Source: an uncultured Helicobacter sp.
Lineage (GTDB): Bacteria > Campylobacterota > Campylobacteria > Campylobacterales > Helicobacteraceae
Direction of reading: 5' to 3'
Length of the DNA: 6,396 bases
Assembly (NCBI GenBank): GCA_944325475.1
Contig: CALVAF010000102.1
Location: 1 to 6,396 of the forward strand
The notes below the pieces were generated by a model. That model worked only from the letters and a program-made list of their open reading frames with translations. It was not told the DNA's origin and made no database searches. Positions within the stretch are counted from its first letter, which is position 1. Every line of letters begins with the position of its first letter. Below, one piece after another: positions 5,804 to 6,396 of this stretch. The position numbers and the translations under genes were made by a program.

Positions 5804-6118
5804 TTAAGGTTTTGGAAGTTTTGAAATGTAGTCTGCTACTGCTTCAATATCTGCATCTGTGAATTTGAAGTTTTTCATATTGGCATACATAATTGCCTTA
5901 GCACCACCATTATCAGCAGTACCAGCTGCATAACCTTTTAATTGCGTAATGAGATAATCTTTATCCAAGCCACCAATTTTAACATTACCCTTACTTCCGG
6001 GTGCTACTCTCTCTCCATTTGCGCCATGACAAGCGATACATTTTTTATAAAGTGTCGCTCCATCAGCTGCCATCAAACAGCCTGTTGCTAATACAAGACT
6101 TAAAAAAATCTTTTTCAT
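5804..6118 (-). CDS. Periplasmic mono-haem cytochrome c (c553-like, class I)
   Basis: A 104-residue small electron carrier. Residues 1-17 or 1-18 form a Sec signal peptide (MKK, hydrophobic core, cleavage after LMA or LMAA). Mature sequence begins ADGATLYKKC. Haem attaches covalently at CIACH (27-31; His31 is the proximal ligand), and Met77 or Met81 in AIMYANM is the probable distal ligand. The end TDADIEAVADYISKL is the usual C-terminal helix of class I cytochromes c. By family it shuttles electrons in the periplasm between a cytochrome bc1 complex and a terminal oxidase or peroxidase. The strong ribosome site AGAGGAG (6132-6126) lies 7 bases before the ATG, suggesting good expression. LATGC (10-14) vaguely resembles a lipobox, but signal peptidase I cleavage fits better. 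It is first in line before alr, with no functional link to wall synthesis evident. Confidence 0.95.
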   Translation of the reverse strand: MKKIFLSLVLATGCLMAADGATLYKKCIACHGANGERVAPGSKGNVKIGGLDKDYLITQLKGYAAGTADNGGAKAIMYANMKNFKFTDADIEAVADYISKLPKP

Positions 6119-6185
6119 AAATTTGCTCCTCTATTTAAAATACGTTTGTAATCATATCTTTTTTTTATAAAATGAGTATAAAATT
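6119..6185 (-). promoter_or_regulatory. Candidate promoter region of the cytochrome c gene
   Basis: On the minus strand an AT-rich stretch leads to TATGAT (6156-6151), a fair match to the TATAAT -10 element. It would give a leader of roughly 25 bases containing the AGAGGAG ribosome site. An A8 run (6166-6159) lies directly upstream of it. TATACT (6180-6175) is an alternative -10. No -35 element is evident, as is usual for Helicobacter sigma-80 promoters. Read-through from the tRNA genes upstream is also possible, since no clear terminator separates them. Confidence 0.35.
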
Positions 6186-6271
6186 TGCAGATTTAGTTTT
6201 GGTTCTTTCATTAACTCTTGGTTAATTTGACTTATAAAAAGTAACAAAATGATAATGATATGGTTTTAGAG

Positions 6272-6348
6272 TGGTACGCCCAAGAGGATTCGAACCTCTG
6301 ACCTACGGCTTAGAAGGCCGTTGCTCTATCCAGCTGAGCTATGAGCGC
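6272..6348 (-). tRNA. tRNA-Arg (anticodon UCU)
   Basis: The minus strand folds into a complete 77-base tRNA with an encoded CCA. The acceptor is GCGCTCA with TGGGCGT (a G-U at 1:72 and a T-G at 5:68). The D arm is GCTC/GAGC. The anticodon stem ACGGC/GCCGT encloses the loop CTTCTAA, so the anticodon is TCT and reads AGA and probably AGG. The variable loop is AGGTC, and the T arm AGAGG/CCTCT has the loop TTCGAAT. The discriminator is A. It follows the preceding tRNA by 3 bases, so both are probably cut from one transcript. Confidence 0.96.
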
Positions 6349-6351
6349 ATT

Positions 6352-6396
6352 TGGTACCAAAGGGGGGACTCGAACCCCCGACCTCCGGCTTATGAG
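6352..6396 (-). tRNA. tRNA with CAU anticodon (elongator Met or Ile2), 3' part only
   Basis: The window ends inside this gene. From position 32 the minus strand reads the anticodon loop CTCATAA (anticodon CAT), stem half GCCGG, variable loop AGGTC, T arm GGGGG/CCCCC with loop TTCGAGT, acceptor half CTTTGGT, discriminator A and an encoded CCA. The initiator tRNA is unlikely because its three G-C pairs next to the loop would give CCC at 39-41, and here these are GCC. Elongator Met and lysidine-modified Ile2 cannot be told apart without the 5' half. Confidence 0.85.

Noticed and set aside
834..6118. The possibility of a new defence, toxin-antitoxin or mobile system among the minus-strand genes.
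   Set aside because: Every protein here fits a known housekeeping family or the expected MurF membrane part; no nuclease, transposase or toxin motif was seen.
6172..6225. A 17-residue hydrophobic reading frame on the plus strand (MSIKFADLVLVLSLTLG).
   Set aside because: No ribosome binding site; it lies opposite the likely cytochrome promoter in AT-rich DNA where such frames arise by chance.
6227..6256. TTGACT and GATAAT on the plus strand with an 18-base gap, like a sigma-70 promoter reading into the tRNA genes from the wrong side.
   Set aside because: Antisense to the tRNAs, no gene downstream in that direction, and -35 boxes are not typical in this group; AT-rich chance match.

Overview
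The window looks like a piece of an AT-rich Campylobacterota chromosome, most probably a Helicobacter. Three things point there. The Ddl protein reads very much like H. pylori Ddl, including the NEINPIPGS motif. MurF is preceded by a multi-span membrane segment, as I remember for Helicobacter and Campylobacter. The gene order ddl - alpha/beta hydrolase - murF - HIT matches, from memory, H. pylori HP0738-HP0741. I cannot name a species.

Layout. Bases 1-624 (+) are the 3' part of an aldo/keto reductase gene, truncated by the window edge and richer in G+C than most of what follows. Bases 625-833 are a 209-base gap between convergent genes, with one weak hairpin and no convincing gene. Everything from 834 to 6396 is on the minus strand. 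In transcription order it holds the 3' half of a CAU-anticodon tRNA (cut by the window end), tRNA-Arg(UCU), a 153-base AT-rich spacer with a candidate promoter, a periplasmic mono-haem cytochrome c, alr, ddl, an alpha/beta hydrolase, murF in two co-linear pieces, and a HIT-family hydrolase.

Function. The core is the D-alanine branch of peptidoglycan synthesis in pathway order. Alr makes D-Ala, Ddl joins two D-Ala, and MurF adds D-Ala-D-Ala to the UDP-MurNAc-tripeptide. The hydrolase and HIT genes sit tightly inside or behind this cluster (1-base overlap with ddl; 9-base gap after murF), so they are probably co-transcribed, but nothing in their sequence fixes a role in wall synthesis. The cytochrome belongs to respiration and probably shares the transcript only because it lies 27 bases upstream of alr.

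The most notable observation is that murF, expected to be essential, is interrupted by one in-frame TAG between its membrane part and its catalytic part. Also worth a look are a hairpin that buries the alr ribosome binding site, a perfect 11-bp inverted repeat between alr and ddl, and a TTG start for ddl that fits better than the upstream ATG. I see no CRISPR array, insertion sequence, phage gene or new defence-type system; this is mostly ordinary housekeeping DNA.
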